A stretch of 64,000 nt of DNA from Hydractinia symbiolongicarpus (Eukaryota; Cnidaria; Hydrozoa; Anthoathecata; Hydractiniidae): positions 16,981,001-17,045,000 of the forward strand of contig NC_079875.1 of NCBI RefSeq assembly GCF_029227915.1, written 5' to 3'. Below, piece by piece: positions 25,201-36,835 of this stretch. A program made the position numbers and the translations under genes. Positions within the stretch are counted from its first letter, which is position 1; each line of letters starts with the position of its first letter. The notes below the pieces were generated by a model. The model made no database searches and had not been told where the DNA came from. It saw nothing but the letters and a program-made list of their open reading frames with translations.

Positions 25201-28200
25201 TAAATCTAGGTACAAGTGGAACAGCCAGTTGAGCATACCCCCAATGACTATGGTGTTGACGATGAACCCGTTGAGGTATGAATGTGGTTTATAAATTTCT
25301 TGGTTACAACAAAAAACGTTTTAGTTTACTGATACGTTATTGTTTACTAATAGTTTAAAGTTTGCAAATTTTTGAAATAATAAAGATGAAAACTACTAAT
25401 TGTAGGATTCATCATTTTATTTACTGTAGCAAAACTTGCATGGAAAATTGCTCTCATATTAATTAACCAATTTTTATTAAAAATTCTGATTCTGTTAATG
25501 TTTTATTTACTTATTTTTAAATATTCAGGTGCAAGTTGAATACACTCCACTTGAATACACTGAAGACTACGAAACAAAAGTATGCGCCTGTATTTCCTTT
25601 TTTCAAAGTGCTGTGGCGCTTATTGACACTAATTCACAAACAGTGCTTTATTAAAAGTTTGACTTGGGGTGTTTGTAAATCATTTGTATAATCATAAGTA
25701 TTGGAGCTGCATTCAATCTTAAAAAGGGTCATTGCAAAGTAAGATTAATTTACGATCATTCAAGTGTAGGAGAGAAAATAAAATAATCTTTTTAGTATTG
25801 TCTTTTTTTGTCACTTTTGTATGTACATGTAAGGGAACTGCAGCTAGAACGTTTTTAAGACTTTAGACTTGGTGCTTAACAAAAGGTGGAACAAAGTGGC
25901 GCTTGAAAAAAAAAAGATATTTTATGCTTGTTTATGTCAAAGATCTCGCTTCTGAGTTGATAGAAATTTAATGTTTTGTACTACATTTGTTCTACGTAAA
26001 CAAGTTTTTTTATTACACTTGCTTAAACTAGACTTCCAATTTTAAGCTATATCAAATTTATCCTAAAGGATTAAAATACTCAAATATTCAGGTACAAAAG
26101 GATTACACTCAACTCCAGTACAGTGGTGAGAATGAAGAACCTACTGAAGTATGAACTGTACTATTGAGCATACTGCGTGTGTTTTATGAGGATTTTTTGA
26201 CAGGCTTAAATGTTTTTTTTTGTCAAATTACTTCTCAATGGTAAACATGTTTTGTAGTCTAATGACTACAAAACATGTTTTCACTTGAATAAAATGTTAC
26301 TAATCCTAGTTATGGCAGAAAAAGATAAATAAAAAAGAAAATTATCTTGTTTTCTTATAAAAGTGCAAAAATGTTAATTCCTAAATGGTAAGGTGTTTTA
26401 TTTTGAGCCACCAAGAAGTCAAGTGTCAAAATGATAAAATTATCGGAATTAAAAAACTGAGTTGTTATTTCTATTATTGGTTTCATTAGGTTGTTGCTGT
26501 TGAGCCTGAAGAAAGCGCACCTAATCCAACTCTTGCATTAATTGGCGAATTTCCAAGACCTCCTGCTGATGAGTTTGATAGTGACTCTAATAACAGTTTT
26601 GACGAAGATGACGAAGATGAGGGTGACTTGACATTGCATGAATTGATGAGTAAAAGAGATGATCCAAATGTGGAAAATGAGTTTTATGTAGGATTCTGTT
26701 TGTCTTAGGCTTGTAGTTCAATAATATTGCAGTAGCTAACACCTGAAAGGTTTTGGGGAAATATACTGTTTATTTGATATTGTAAATGTTCTTTTACATT
26801 ATCAGAGTTTAGTTAGCGTAAATACAGGCCAGTGAACGGTCTCCCCCCATTTAAAAGTAGCTTACTTTACAAAAATATGCATTTTTAGCTGTCATAAAGC
26901 CTGTTATAGCTAGCTTACAGGAACTTGGTTCCTAGACCATCTCATATCTGTTCTAGGTTAGCTGCCAGCCTGGATGTTGGTAGAAATTATTTTCATGTCG
27001 TGCTTTAATTTTTATTAAAACTTGCATAAAATAAATAAATATAAAGGAGGGAACAGCACTCCTTAAATTTTTAAGGTTCTGTTTTGCCAACAAATAATAT
27101 AAAAGCCAGATATTACCAATAACGCCAAGGTTGGACAGCTTGCACAGATAGTGAAATTTATAAAATTTTTGCATTGCCTTTTTAAAAACATTTGATTTAC
27201 CTAACGTTCGCCGTGTTGATTTGCAAATATGATTTTATTTTCAACTGTTTTAATTTGGGTAGAATGTCTTTCTAAATCTCATAGAACTTTTATGGCTTGA
27301 TTTACCCGGTCAGTATGTAAAAGTGGTTGTTTCTGATTCTATCAAAAAGCTATTGTCAGCCTAAATTTTGTGTGACTTCTATAATATTATATATTTTTTA
27401 TATGTTTTCAATTTTTATAAATGTCATCTCTTTTTTTTTTCTAGAACTTGGAACGAAATATGCCAACAGCGTTAATTTATCCTGATTCCATTGTCTCAAA
27501 AAACAGGAGACCTGACGTATTTCCATGTAAGAAATGCACTATTTTGATTATGGACTGTTTATGTATATTTTTATGCAAGCAGCTCAAGTTAAAAGTTTAT
27601 ACATAACTGTTCAAGTGTGTTTTTTCATTTCAAGTTATTTGTTTTTAAAAGAGAAACGTTTTGGTATTGATATTTTGACGAAATGTCGCAAATTATTTTT
27701 TACCTACTGTTCCATAGTGTGCAGCATAAAAAAAGTAACACGACTGCCTAGAAACAAATTGACATTGAAAACAATGTTCTGCATTGCGGTGCGTTTCGAC
27801 CATCAAAGTTGCAAGTAAACGTTACTCACTTTTAAATCCAAACTTGCCCCAGTGTTTTGAATTGTCACATGTTGACATAAGCATTTTTTATTGCTTTTCT
27901 GAATTCTATTGTATACAAAAATGAAGCGAAGTTACCAAAAAAGGGTTATTTACAGTGCAAATTAGCTTAAAACTAAAAGAACATTCAGTGAGATTTACCT
28001 CACACATGCAAAAATTCATATGATTATTAATGGCTGTGTTATTTTTATGTTTTAGTTCTGTTTTTTTTTACTGCAACACTGCACTGTAGATTCTAGAACA
28101 GATTTTTTTTTAGATTTGCAAAATAATTTTTTCATGTTATTAGGGCCAGACAGCCGGGTTGTACTAAGTTACGAAGGCAACGATCCATGTTCTGATTACA

Positions 28201-31200
28201 TCAACGCAAGCGTAGTGAAGGTATTTTATTATAAACGTTGTGGGTTTTGACTTTGTTAAGTAATTCATTCAGAGTGACAATGTTCAGATCTAAATTTTAC
28301 GAAAAATTATGCTGTGGCTAAAGTCATTACGTCATATTTCTTCACAAATGCGTATTGCATAGCAAATAATCTTCCCACCTCTCTGTTTTATGTTATTAGG
28401 CCTATGCGGGTCTGCAACATTAATATATCTCAATGCAACAGTTTTAATTGTACTTAAAAGGAACACTAATAAAGTTTTTGAGTGGATGTTTTGTAACATT
28501 ATAGAATGAAAAGGGTTACCCGGCATATATTGCAGCACAAGGTCCATTAGTGTCCACAGTGAACGACTTTTGGCGAATGGTTTACGAGCAAAGTTCGAAT
28601 ATTATTGTTATGGCATGTCCTTTGTCATCCCAAGGACAGGTAATTGGTTCCGTTATAGTCGTGTTTACGCTACAATTTGTTGATGCTGGTTTTATATAGA
28701 TTAGTGTCAGTGTTCAGAGTCCTAAACTTCTTGGTGTTCACAGAATCTAAATTTTCACAGATATTGTTTATGTATATTTTATTTATTTTTATAGGAAAAA
28801 TGTGCCCAGTACTGGCCCCCAGATAGTGTGGCTCGAAAATACGGAAATTTAGTCGTGCAATTAAAGAAGAAAGAATTGAAGACTGATTTTGTTGCTAGCA
28901 CTGTAGCCTTGAAAAGCGAGGTAAAAGGTGTTTTGTTTTTATTGTTTTTTTTGTTATAAATATGTTGTTTTTATGGTAATATAATGTTGTATTACGTGGA
29001 TTACCTTCTTGTTTTCATCCATTAATTTATTCATTTATTCATTATTTGAAGCATGAGACAAGAGAAGTCTACTTGTACAGATACAATTCTTGGCCTACAT
29101 ATGGTGAAATTCCAAACAGCGCGAAATCTGTGGTCGGCTTCTTATTGGAAGTGCGAGAGGGTATCCATGGAAATAGTGGAACATTACCCATATTTCATTG
29201 CAGGTTTGAAATGTTATTTTTACTGAGATGAGTATTTATTTTTAAACTAGTCTTTATCCTATAAAAAGTTCCAAGGTGGGGGATCCCCCCCGTCGTATAT
29301 AGTTATCACATCGCTTTTTCGTGCATCCTTACTCGCCTGTTTACCTGAACTAATGAAATTTACTTAGACGGGGTTTATTATTATAATTGGAGGTGCGATT
29401 ATAATGTCGTAGAAAAGCCCTGTTTTTTGAACTGGCTCAAACAGCGATTATCTATATTATCTCTTTAATAATAGCCGTCGTTTGTCTGTCTGTGTGTCCG
29501 CAAAAGCCGCGTCAAGTTACGGAAACACGAAATGTGATATATAAAGGACGGGCGACCCGTGGATTTTTCCACGTATACGTCTGTCTGTCGCAGAATGGTA
29601 CCACGAGTAGCGGGACGCACCTGATGTGGTATAAAAATGCAGTAAATAAAGGAAGGGCGAACCCATGGATTTATCTACGAGCCATCGACTAGTTACCATA
29701 TAGAGATTTTAGGTTGTAAGAACATGTAATATGCAGATAAAAATCATGCCCAAAACTTTTCACACAGCTGGGAAAACTTTAAAAGTTGTCTGCGCAAGTA
29801 GTTAACAGCATCCTATTGAAATAACACACTCTCATTTTGAACTTTGGGTTGGAAACTAGTTGGTTGGATTCGCAGTATTGAACCATATAGTTGTTGCTGA
29901 TATCAGCAGGACGTCAGCGTGTCTATTTATGTTCAAGATTAGCATGAAGAATAGTTAAAGTGCGCATTAGTAATCTCGTTTAAAAGATTAAGCAACTGTC
30001 TGGTGTTGTTATAAATAAAGTGCGGGTTTGCTTGTGTCACGTTTAGTTCAACAAAACTGCTAAAGGCTTACATAGGTGAATAATTATCATAGCACATCCG
30101 TATTTCATTCTCAACATAGAATCACGTTTAGTTCAACAAAACTGCTAAAGGCTTACATAGGTGAATATTTATCATAGCACATCCGTATTTCATTCTCAAC
30201 AGAGAATACTTCACCCCGATCAGACCTCTGATCATGACGGGCGTGTAAGTCATATTGTAGAAGAAGGCTTGTTAGCTAATTTAAGAACTAAGAAGGCTTG
30301 CTAAAGGCTTGTTTACCATAATGGATTACCAGCGTAAGAAGAGGCTAAAAGCGTTAAAGACAGAAACAAGAGGTAGTGTGAATAGTGGGCGTTAAGAACC
30401 TTAGCCCGTTTTGCTAACGCCAACATCTCCCTCTAACGCCAATATCTCCCTCTATAATGTTGGTGTTTAGAAATCGAAACTTTTTATCATCCTAGCTGAC
30501 GCCGGCAGCACTTTTAAGGCCTTTAACTTTTAATTATTCAAACTCAAAGTTTTACAGGTGTATTTTGCAGACACGTTTATACAAAGTTGATTGGTGAAAT
30601 ATATTGGTTTACTAAAACCGTATTTCTTTTACAACAAATCCAAACAAACGTTTCTCCTATTTATATTTATGTGTTCCTTTTTTAAAAATTTATTCCCGTG
30701 TTCTGTTTATAGTGACGGTATTGGTATGGCTGCGGTATGCATTGCGATAACTGAAGGCATGATAAAATTGGAAGAAACTGGAAGAGTGAATGTGAGAAGA
30801 ATAGTGAGGTTGTTGAGAAAAGATTTGGCAGGTGCGGTGGAGAGTGCTGAGCAGTATCGATTCATTTACACGGTAAGTTTGCAAGTGACGTAACGTCAGT
30901 TGTAAATGTAAGGGACGTTGAAGCGGGTTTATACTTAGAGAAATGATTGTCGCAATTTAAGTGAATCTGATTTGCATTCTGTGATTTTAACCCGCGAAAA
31001 CAATTCCTACAGAGAACGGAAAAACGTTAAAGCGGCTATGAAGTCAGCTTTAAATTTAAAATATATTTGGAGGCTATGTATGTGACAAAAGTTATTATGC
31101 TCATAAACATATAAATTAATGATTTTAATCTCTATAATAATAGCCGTTGTCTGTCTGTCTCTGCGCGGACCCCCCGCTGAGTTAGAAAATGATGTTACGG

Positions 31201-34200
31201 AGACACGAATATCAAATGCGATATATTTTTATCCACTTTGTTGCGACGGGTAAATATAAAAGACGGGCGAACCCGTGGATTTTTCCACGGGCAACGACTA
31301 GTGTAAAAATAATATTAATCTCTTCTCAAAGCTCCTTGATTCTTACAGATTAAAAAATAAGGCTAGTTGCGAAGGCTAATCCTAAAATTTCCAAAGGTCT
31401 TCACTGAAGTTTCTTTCGCGGGAAAATTATTCTTTTAAATTATCAAAATGTGTCGTGCGAAATCGGGGAAATCTAAAGAAAGGATAATTGTAGAACTAAA
31501 TGTTAAAAGGAAGCATGGACGTTTTATTTTGGCAGAAATGAGCCAAAATTTAGACCTTGAGTAACCATGCCGATATAAATGTTTGTTGAATTGTTTACGC
31601 GCATGCGCAATAATGTAAACATCTTTTTTATTTTTAGGCGTTGTGTGAATATGCAAGTTATTTGAATAAATAAATTCAGGTAAGTTCTACTTTGCTTTTT
31701 GGATGTTATTTTTGGATGATTGTAGAACTTCCGCATTGATATCTTGGTTTGAATTATCGAGACCTGTCGAAATTGGTCGAGGAGAGGTTGTCACCGATGT
31801 GTTGGAACGAACACTAATGACGATCGGTGTACAGGCACAAGATAATTTTCGACAACACGATCTACACTTTTCTAATCAACAATGCTTAATTTCCAAAATC
31901 CGCTCTCCACCCAAAATTTGCTAAAATTTGGACTCCTTGCAGCAAAGTTGTTTAGCGTTTTGTTTAGCGTGGTAAATAATATTTTCTATATAAAAAAATG
32001 TTGCTTTAAGAGTAAACAATTATATGAGCTTACGCTTTTTAGGGCGTATAATATAAAAGATGTTTGGGGCGAAGTGCAAAAATCAATTGTTTATAAAGAA
32101 GGTGGATAAAACTAATTGGATTGGATTTAATGCACCCGTGTAACTTATTTGATACATCTAGATTCATGTGGCTAAGCTAGTCTTGTAAGGAAAAAATATT
32201 GTCCTCGTAAGGACAGAGAAAGTCAGGATAAATACTTGCCCTCCAATTTTTTTTTTTTTTTAAAACCTTTTTTTCCTTCTGTAGGTTTAGATAATTGGAT
32301 GAATAAATAATCTGCTTTGGTTCAGATGTATCTGTTTTGTTTCGAAATTCATCTAACTTCAAATTTTGCATTCATGAATATATTTGTATAACGTAAAGGA
32401 AAAAGAGTTTTAGGGCCTACCAGTTAGGCGAGGTTGAAGGAAATGCTGACCAAGAAAAAAACGTATAGGGTCATGTGCTTTTAAGGAACACTGAGTTTTA
32501 AAAATAATTGCTCCCGTTTTAAAATTTGTGTCCTGATGGGTCATGGTTAACTAAATTGTGATTTATCATATAAATATTTGTCATATAAAATTGCTTTGCC
32601 AACCGACTTCGTGTATCGTGCGGCTAATGTTGGACTTGATTATTGTTAGGGAATTATAATAAGCTCTGTGTTGCAACATATGAGGATATGGGTAGCTCAG
32701 TCAGGAGAGCGCTCGACTCATGACCAAGAGGTCATCGGTTCAGTTCCGACATAAACCCGTTGCCTAGGTAGGCATTTTAAGGTTTAAATAGGAGCTTTAA
32801 ACGCCTTTGTGGTCACTCCTGGAAACAATTGACAGGGTGTATCCCTCGAAATTGAGGCATAAAAAGACTCGTATCTAATTTTTTGCAGACTTTTTTTTTT
32901 TTGCATCTGCTCAAGCGTATTGATGTCAACTATAATCGAAGGTCAATTGTAATTTTTAACGATTCTTAAATTGCATACGTTTCTCTTTAGATGCAACAGC
33001 GATGCAGATATAGTTTCAATAATTTTGTTACTGTTTATATTTTGCATATTTTTGCATGTACAGTGGGACTGTCTTTATTTCGAACTCTTCAAACAATTGG
33101 CCAGGGTTTTTTGTAATAGTGAAAGAAAAGGGAGAAAACTGACAAGGGATGAAAGCAGGATTCGTAGCGTTTTGCAATCAAAGAGAAGCATATCATTGAC
33201 TAAGCAGTTAGGAAACGTGAGTTCAATTGAAAGTTTTTTAATTTGATAGCCAGAGAGTCATGTTATTGACGGGTGATGAACTTGTCATGTTTAATTCACT
33301 TTTCTTTTCGGTCTAATCACGTGGAAGGAATTTTTTTTCTCAAAATTCTAATGGTAATGTCAGCAAGCCAGGGAAAAATAGTATCTTTCGAAGCCTAATG
33401 CTCAGGGGGTATGATATCATTTTCATATTACTTGGTCAGGGCTTGGAGGAAGAAAGGTCAGGGAAAATTCAATGATCCGGGATAAAGTGTTCGAGGTAAA
33501 GAGAATCCACTGTTTCTACTGCTTTTCTAATTGCACGTTTTTGTATTTTTGAACACTGGGTTTATATTGAGTAATTTTGTACCGAGGTTTTTCTACTTCT
33601 GTCATATCTATCGACGTATGAAATTTAAAAGAGTTTGTCTGTATAAAATGCTTTGCTCCCTATCTTCGTAGTTCTACAGCTGGTCTGTTGCTTCGAAGTT
33701 CTTTTGACGATCTTTTACATGAAACTTAACACTCCGGAATTAAGTAAGCTATAATAGCGAAACTGTTTCGACATTTCGACAAATATTACGATTTTTGCGA
33801 CACAATGCGTGTAACGTAAATATTCAATATTTAAAGTCTTATTTACTTCTATTTATTTAAGTGTTTTTTTTTATTTACCTATATTTTTCTTATTTATGCA
33901 TATTTTTGTTACTTTTTTGCAAATTTTTGTAATATTTTTTTAGTGTGAACACAATACAATAATAAACCACATTTTTAGTCATACTGAAATCGCAACTTTT
34001 TGTTCCCTTGTTTACTAATAGCCAAGTTTTAATTTTGAAAAGCAAAAAATAAGTTCAACAGTTCTATCCATGCACACAATTACCATTTGAACTGTCAAAC
34101 TTTAACAGTTCGTGGCACAGCAAGCACTTCCAGTGCGGAAGGCCTCGAGTGCAAGGGTCTACAAGAATGTGAGATGATCCCGTCTGTTTGGTGTGTCCTA

Positions 34201-36467
34201 GGAAAACATGATTGATGTCTAGTTTAGCGGTTGCTGTATTGCATGGCTTTCGCGGCTTAATTCAGAGCTTCAAATGAACTACGGCCCTCCTTGCAGAATA
34301 ATCATTGATAACAGTACCAATAAGAACTGAAGAAGAAGATATCCTTGGTACACCATCGTTATATAACTGGTGATTTTTATATCGTATATCTATGTTGCAA
34401 AGATTTTTGCTGTTAAAACAGACAAGTAAAAATTGACTACATTGATTTAAGTCGAGCTAAGCTACTATAAAGGGAGAGGAGCTTCGTCAAGTGTTTTTGG
34501 TTTTTATTCATTGTAAACAAGTTATTAGAAAGATGCTTCTTTTTTGCGTAGGTTGTTTCACAATGCCCGTCTATGGCTGAACAAAAGGTGACGTAGTTTA
34601 AAAGTGTGTAGGAATTCTGGTTTGGAGAGGTACTACAAATAGGGCAAGCAAGAGAATTGTTAAAGGAAAGTTACAAAAAAAATTATTTCCAATATTTTTG
34701 GGGGGTTTGTTACGCGTGGCAAAACATCTCATTATTACCCTTAGAATAGATGTGCGCAATTTTGAAAAAAATTAAACTGGAGTCATAATTTGGGCAAATA
34801 TGTCCTCTTGTGCCAATAAATACTCGAATACATTGAAGGGAGGAAAGATCAAGGCATGATTTAAAAACAACTCCATATGCATAGTTTGATCTTATTTTGA
34901 CCTTTCCAACTTTGTATCTCTTACCACTGGTTGCACGGCTTTATTTTGGAAATGGAACAAATATACACGGAAAAAAGTCCTTGTTGCTAAGTCGTACGAA
35001 CGGTGACGTGCTTTACTTTATGGTTTACTCCGGCATTATCTCACGTGACCAAATACCCCAGTCACTAGAGAAAGAAAAAAATAGTGTATTTAATTCCTGG
35101 ATAAATTTCGCATGTTTTTGGGATGTTTTATAAGTTTCGATAGCTATATGAGAAGTTATGGTTAAATGAGCTTGTATTTAATTGTCATTGTTAATAAAAA
35201 ATCTTTCCGGCAAAACATTTTTGCAAAATTCCACTGTGGAATGCTGCGAGGATTTTCTAGAATACGGTTCCAATTGCAGTGACGAAAAATGTCTAAACTC
35301 CAGAACTAATTGAGCTGGACATCATTGATCCCTCTTTGAATTTGCACTAAACTGATTTTTCCTTTGAAGTTATTGTCAAAAGGTATAGGCATAAACAAGA
35401 AACGCAAAATCACATTTTTGTTTTTTGCAGAAATTGAAATAAAAAGAAAAGTGCTTGCATTTATCTTTTATTTTTAGTGTTTCTTTCTTGAAATATAAAA
35501 AATAGAATATTAGTACAAATCACCTTTAAAATCTTAGTCCTAGCTTAAGTTTTCAATTTGCGGATCTTGCATCATCGTCAAGAGAGTATTTTTTGGGCGG
35601 GAGCAATCATGACTTATTTATAGACATTGCATAAATTATGCTAATTTATTTAATTGCGAAATATAATCACCTGCAGTTCATATTTAGAATGTTAAATAAA
35701 TATAAAAACATAATGGTCGATAAATCAATACGTGGTAAAACGTGTTTTGATTGGTTCAAATATTTTCACTTTTGTTATAGTATTCCATAAATGGTATTGT
35801 TTTGCCCAAATATAGATAGCATTTTTAACGCTTTTGTTAACTTTTTTCGTGGTTCAAAAGTTCGTCCCGTCTTTTTACAACTGGATGCGTCCTGTTTTCA
35901 GTTAAGTCGTGCCTAATTAATAATTAATGTCGCCGACACGATAACTGGTGCTAGTTACACGTCATAAATTTTAACCGACATGTCGGGGTTGTCGGAATTT
36001 TAAAATTTCTATTATTGCTAAATTCGCTGTTCGATTTACTGACGAATGACATACGTGAAGCTATTCTTTCATCTTTTTTAACATTTCACGATTTTTTATG
36101 TTCATTTCAAAAAACAATTGTTAAATAGGCATTAAGTCCAACATGTTGAATCACGGCATGTCGGAATTAGTTTTTTTCAATTTTATTGGAAAATGCGGAG
36201 TAAAGATCATTTTCTTAGTAATAAATAGTAATTTTCCTTCTTTTTAGTTTTTTTATTAATAAAAAGGTTTATATTTTAATTGAAAATGCTTTTTCTCAGA
36301 AATATAATGTAGACAAGCTACCCGCCAAAATTTGTGTTGCCGACTTGACTGGTCAGATAAAAAGAGGGAAAATACGGACCGGAACACACATTGCCATCAA
36401 AAACACAGATATGGTTGTGTCGATAAAAGTTATAGAAGTTAAAATGTGCATGGAAGAATTTTTTTAA
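16293..36467 (+). CDS. Receptor-type protein tyrosine pseudophosphatase, complete
   Basis: Eighteen exons in one frame: 16293-16356, 19870-20016, 21191-21750, 21890-22009, 22562-22729, 24953-25036, 25210-25275, 25529-25579, 26092-26148, 26490-26687, 27445-27526, 28144-28220, 28505-28639, 28795-28920, 29052-29203, 30713-30872, 33064-33216, 36300-36467; 855 aa. Residues 1-22 form a signal peptide; 23-277 an ectodomain with four Cys and NIT/NGT glycosylation sites, family unrecognised. A transmembrane helix spans about 278-297, followed by a CCCECC cluster (301-306). The tail has tyrosines in YVEL (Y328), VEYTPL (Y408, ITIM form) and YTQL (Y425). One PTP domain (about 506-790) keeps [23 protein letters not shown] and KCAQYWP, but KNRY is KNRR, WPD is WPT (T661) and HCSAGxGRTG is [10 protein letters not shown] (C695 kept, Arg to M701). 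Catalysis is therefore very unlikely. A 55-residue C-terminal tail is unrecognised. The exon 17 border is the least certain. Confidence 0.85.
16357..19869. other. Receptor intron 1
   Basis: A 3.5-kb intron between the signal-peptide exon and the ectodomain. It holds an AT microsatellite (about 16700-16745), a short TATAGT tandem run near 17826 and otherwise AT-rich sequence. On the minus strand at 17453-17350 a hydrophobic frame is followed by a good GTAAGT donor, but no ATG or partner exon was found. Confidence 0.5.
20583..20628. repeat. Near-perfect hairpin, 21-nt arms, 4-nt loop
   Basis: The arm at 20583-20603 (core GATTACTAGAGTCT) pairs with 20608-20628 at 20 of 21 positions around an ATAA loop. 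It lies in receptor intron 2. No relation to known element ends was recognised. Confidence 0.85.
23165..23550 (-). pseudogene. Decayed transposon-like ORF remnant
   Basis: Minus-strand translation begins [20 protein letters not shown], passes [13 protein letters not shown], then shifts frame by one base near 23345 and continues [20 protein letters not shown] into an acidic [21 protein letters not shown] run. A Lys-rich start, an IQTD...GVQC segment and an acidic linker recall the region after a THAP-type finger in cnidarian DNA-transposon proteins. That is a weak resemblance and the family is not certain. It lies antisense inside a receptor intron. Confidence 0.35.
24375..24535. repeat. Foldback MITE in receptor intron 5
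   Basis: The left arm ATGCAACATTTCATTACTTA (from 24394) is an imperfect inverted copy of the right arm, which reads TAAGTAATAAAATGCTGCAT and ends near 24510. CATCTTG and GACGATC segments pair further in, and TATTAT / ATAATA outside. There is no coding content. Confidence 0.6.
26243..26280. repeat. Perfect hairpin, 17-nt arms, 4-nt loop
   Basis: AAACATGTTTTGTAGTC at 26243-26259 is followed by TAAT and then its exact reverse complement at 26264-26280. It lies in the receptor intron between exons 9 and 10. Confidence 0.9.
29460..29692 (+). mobile_element. Non-autonomous Helitron-like element, composite copy
   Basis: It starts TCTCTTTAATAATAGCCG and ends ...ATCGACTAG, with A before and T after, as for Helitron insertion between A and T. 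The middle repeats a second 3'-end-like block (GGGCGACCCGTGGATTTTTCCACG) and a second GTCTGTCTGTC, so it looks like two nested or head-to-tail copies. The terminal hairpin has decayed. It is in receptor intron 15. Confidence 0.65.
30037..30206 (+). repeat. Tandem duplication, 2 x 85 bp
   Basis: The segment starting TCACGTTTAGTTCAACAAAA at 30037 is repeated from 30122 with very few differences (for example TAATTATC / TATTTATC). The duplication is recent, non-coding and lies in receptor intron 15. Confidence 0.9.
31129..31301 (+). mobile_element. Non-autonomous Helitron-like element
   Basis: A 173-bp element beginning TCTCTATAATAATAGCCG and ending AACGACTAG, flanked by A (31128) and T (31302). 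A perfect 8-bp stem (CCCGTGGA / TCCACGGG, loop TTTT, 31272-31291) lies just before the 3' end. The 5' TC, 3' CTAG, subterminal hairpin and A/T insertion site are the standard Helitron signature. No Rep-helicase is present, so it depends on an autonomous copy elsewhere. Confidence 0.85.
32684..32878 (+). mobile_element. tRNA-derived SINE
   Basis: The 5' part (32684-32758) looks like a degenerate tRNA, with an A-box (GGTAGCTCAGTCAGGAG) and a B-box (GGTTCAGTTCC) at normal spacing. The acceptor stem does not pair. It is followed by a non-tRNA body with CCTAGGTAGG and a tail segment CTCCTGGAAACAATTGACAG then GGTGTATCCCTCGA. A closely similar tail segment reappears in the foldback element at 49.4-49.8 kb, supporting a dispersed family. 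Confidence 0.7.
33217..36299. other. Receptor intron 17
   Basis: A 3.1-kb AT-rich intron before the final coding exon. Nothing recognisable was found beyond AT-rich runs; an additional small exon cannot be excluded. Confidence 0.45.
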
Positions 36468-36557
36468 AAAAAGAGATATGGAAAATATTAACTGAAAAGA
36501 AAGAAGTAAAATACAGTTTTTATAGCACTTTGAGATAAGTCAAAGGTGAGTCAGTAA

Positions 36558-36563
36558 AATAAA
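36558..36563 (+). promoter_or_regulatory. Candidate receptor poly(A) signal
   Basis: AATAAA 91 nt after the receptor stop codon and 272 nt before the p66 start codon. If used, the receptor transcript would end about 250 bp before p66 coding sequence. Confidence 0.45.
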
Positions 36564-36835
36564 CATTTTAGTCATATTTACCTAAGTATCTGGTCCTGCA
36601 ATTATGATTTGGCCTCTCTCCTTTGTCGACTTCCGTTTTAATTCATTTACGAAAGAAGCATTTTGGAGAAGAAGCGTGTGTTACTTTTAAAATATTTCAA
36701 ATATTTGTAATCTTTGGAGTAATCGAATGTAACTTCTTGTACTTACCTTGGTATATGTTATATGTGTCAAAACAATGTTTTTATATTAGTTCATTTATAA
36801 ATGTGCAAGAAAGAAAGGTTTATGTTGACAACACC

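Larger units (their letters stand above)
30873..33063. other. Receptor intron 16
   Basis: A 2.2-kb intron between the PTP-loop exon and the last PTP helix exon. It contains a Helitron-like element (31129-31301) and a tRNA-derived SINE (32684-32878). Open frames at 31703-32109 lack family resemblance and splice support. Confidence 0.5.

Noticed and set aside
32684-32758. Functional tRNA-Met/Ile gene
   Set aside because: The acceptor stem does not pair and the sequence continues into a SINE body.
32971-33063. Open frame with hydrophobic residues just before receptor exon 17
   Set aside because: The alternative acceptor near 32990 would shift the frame; the AG at 33063 gives the correct phase and a plausible last PTP helix.
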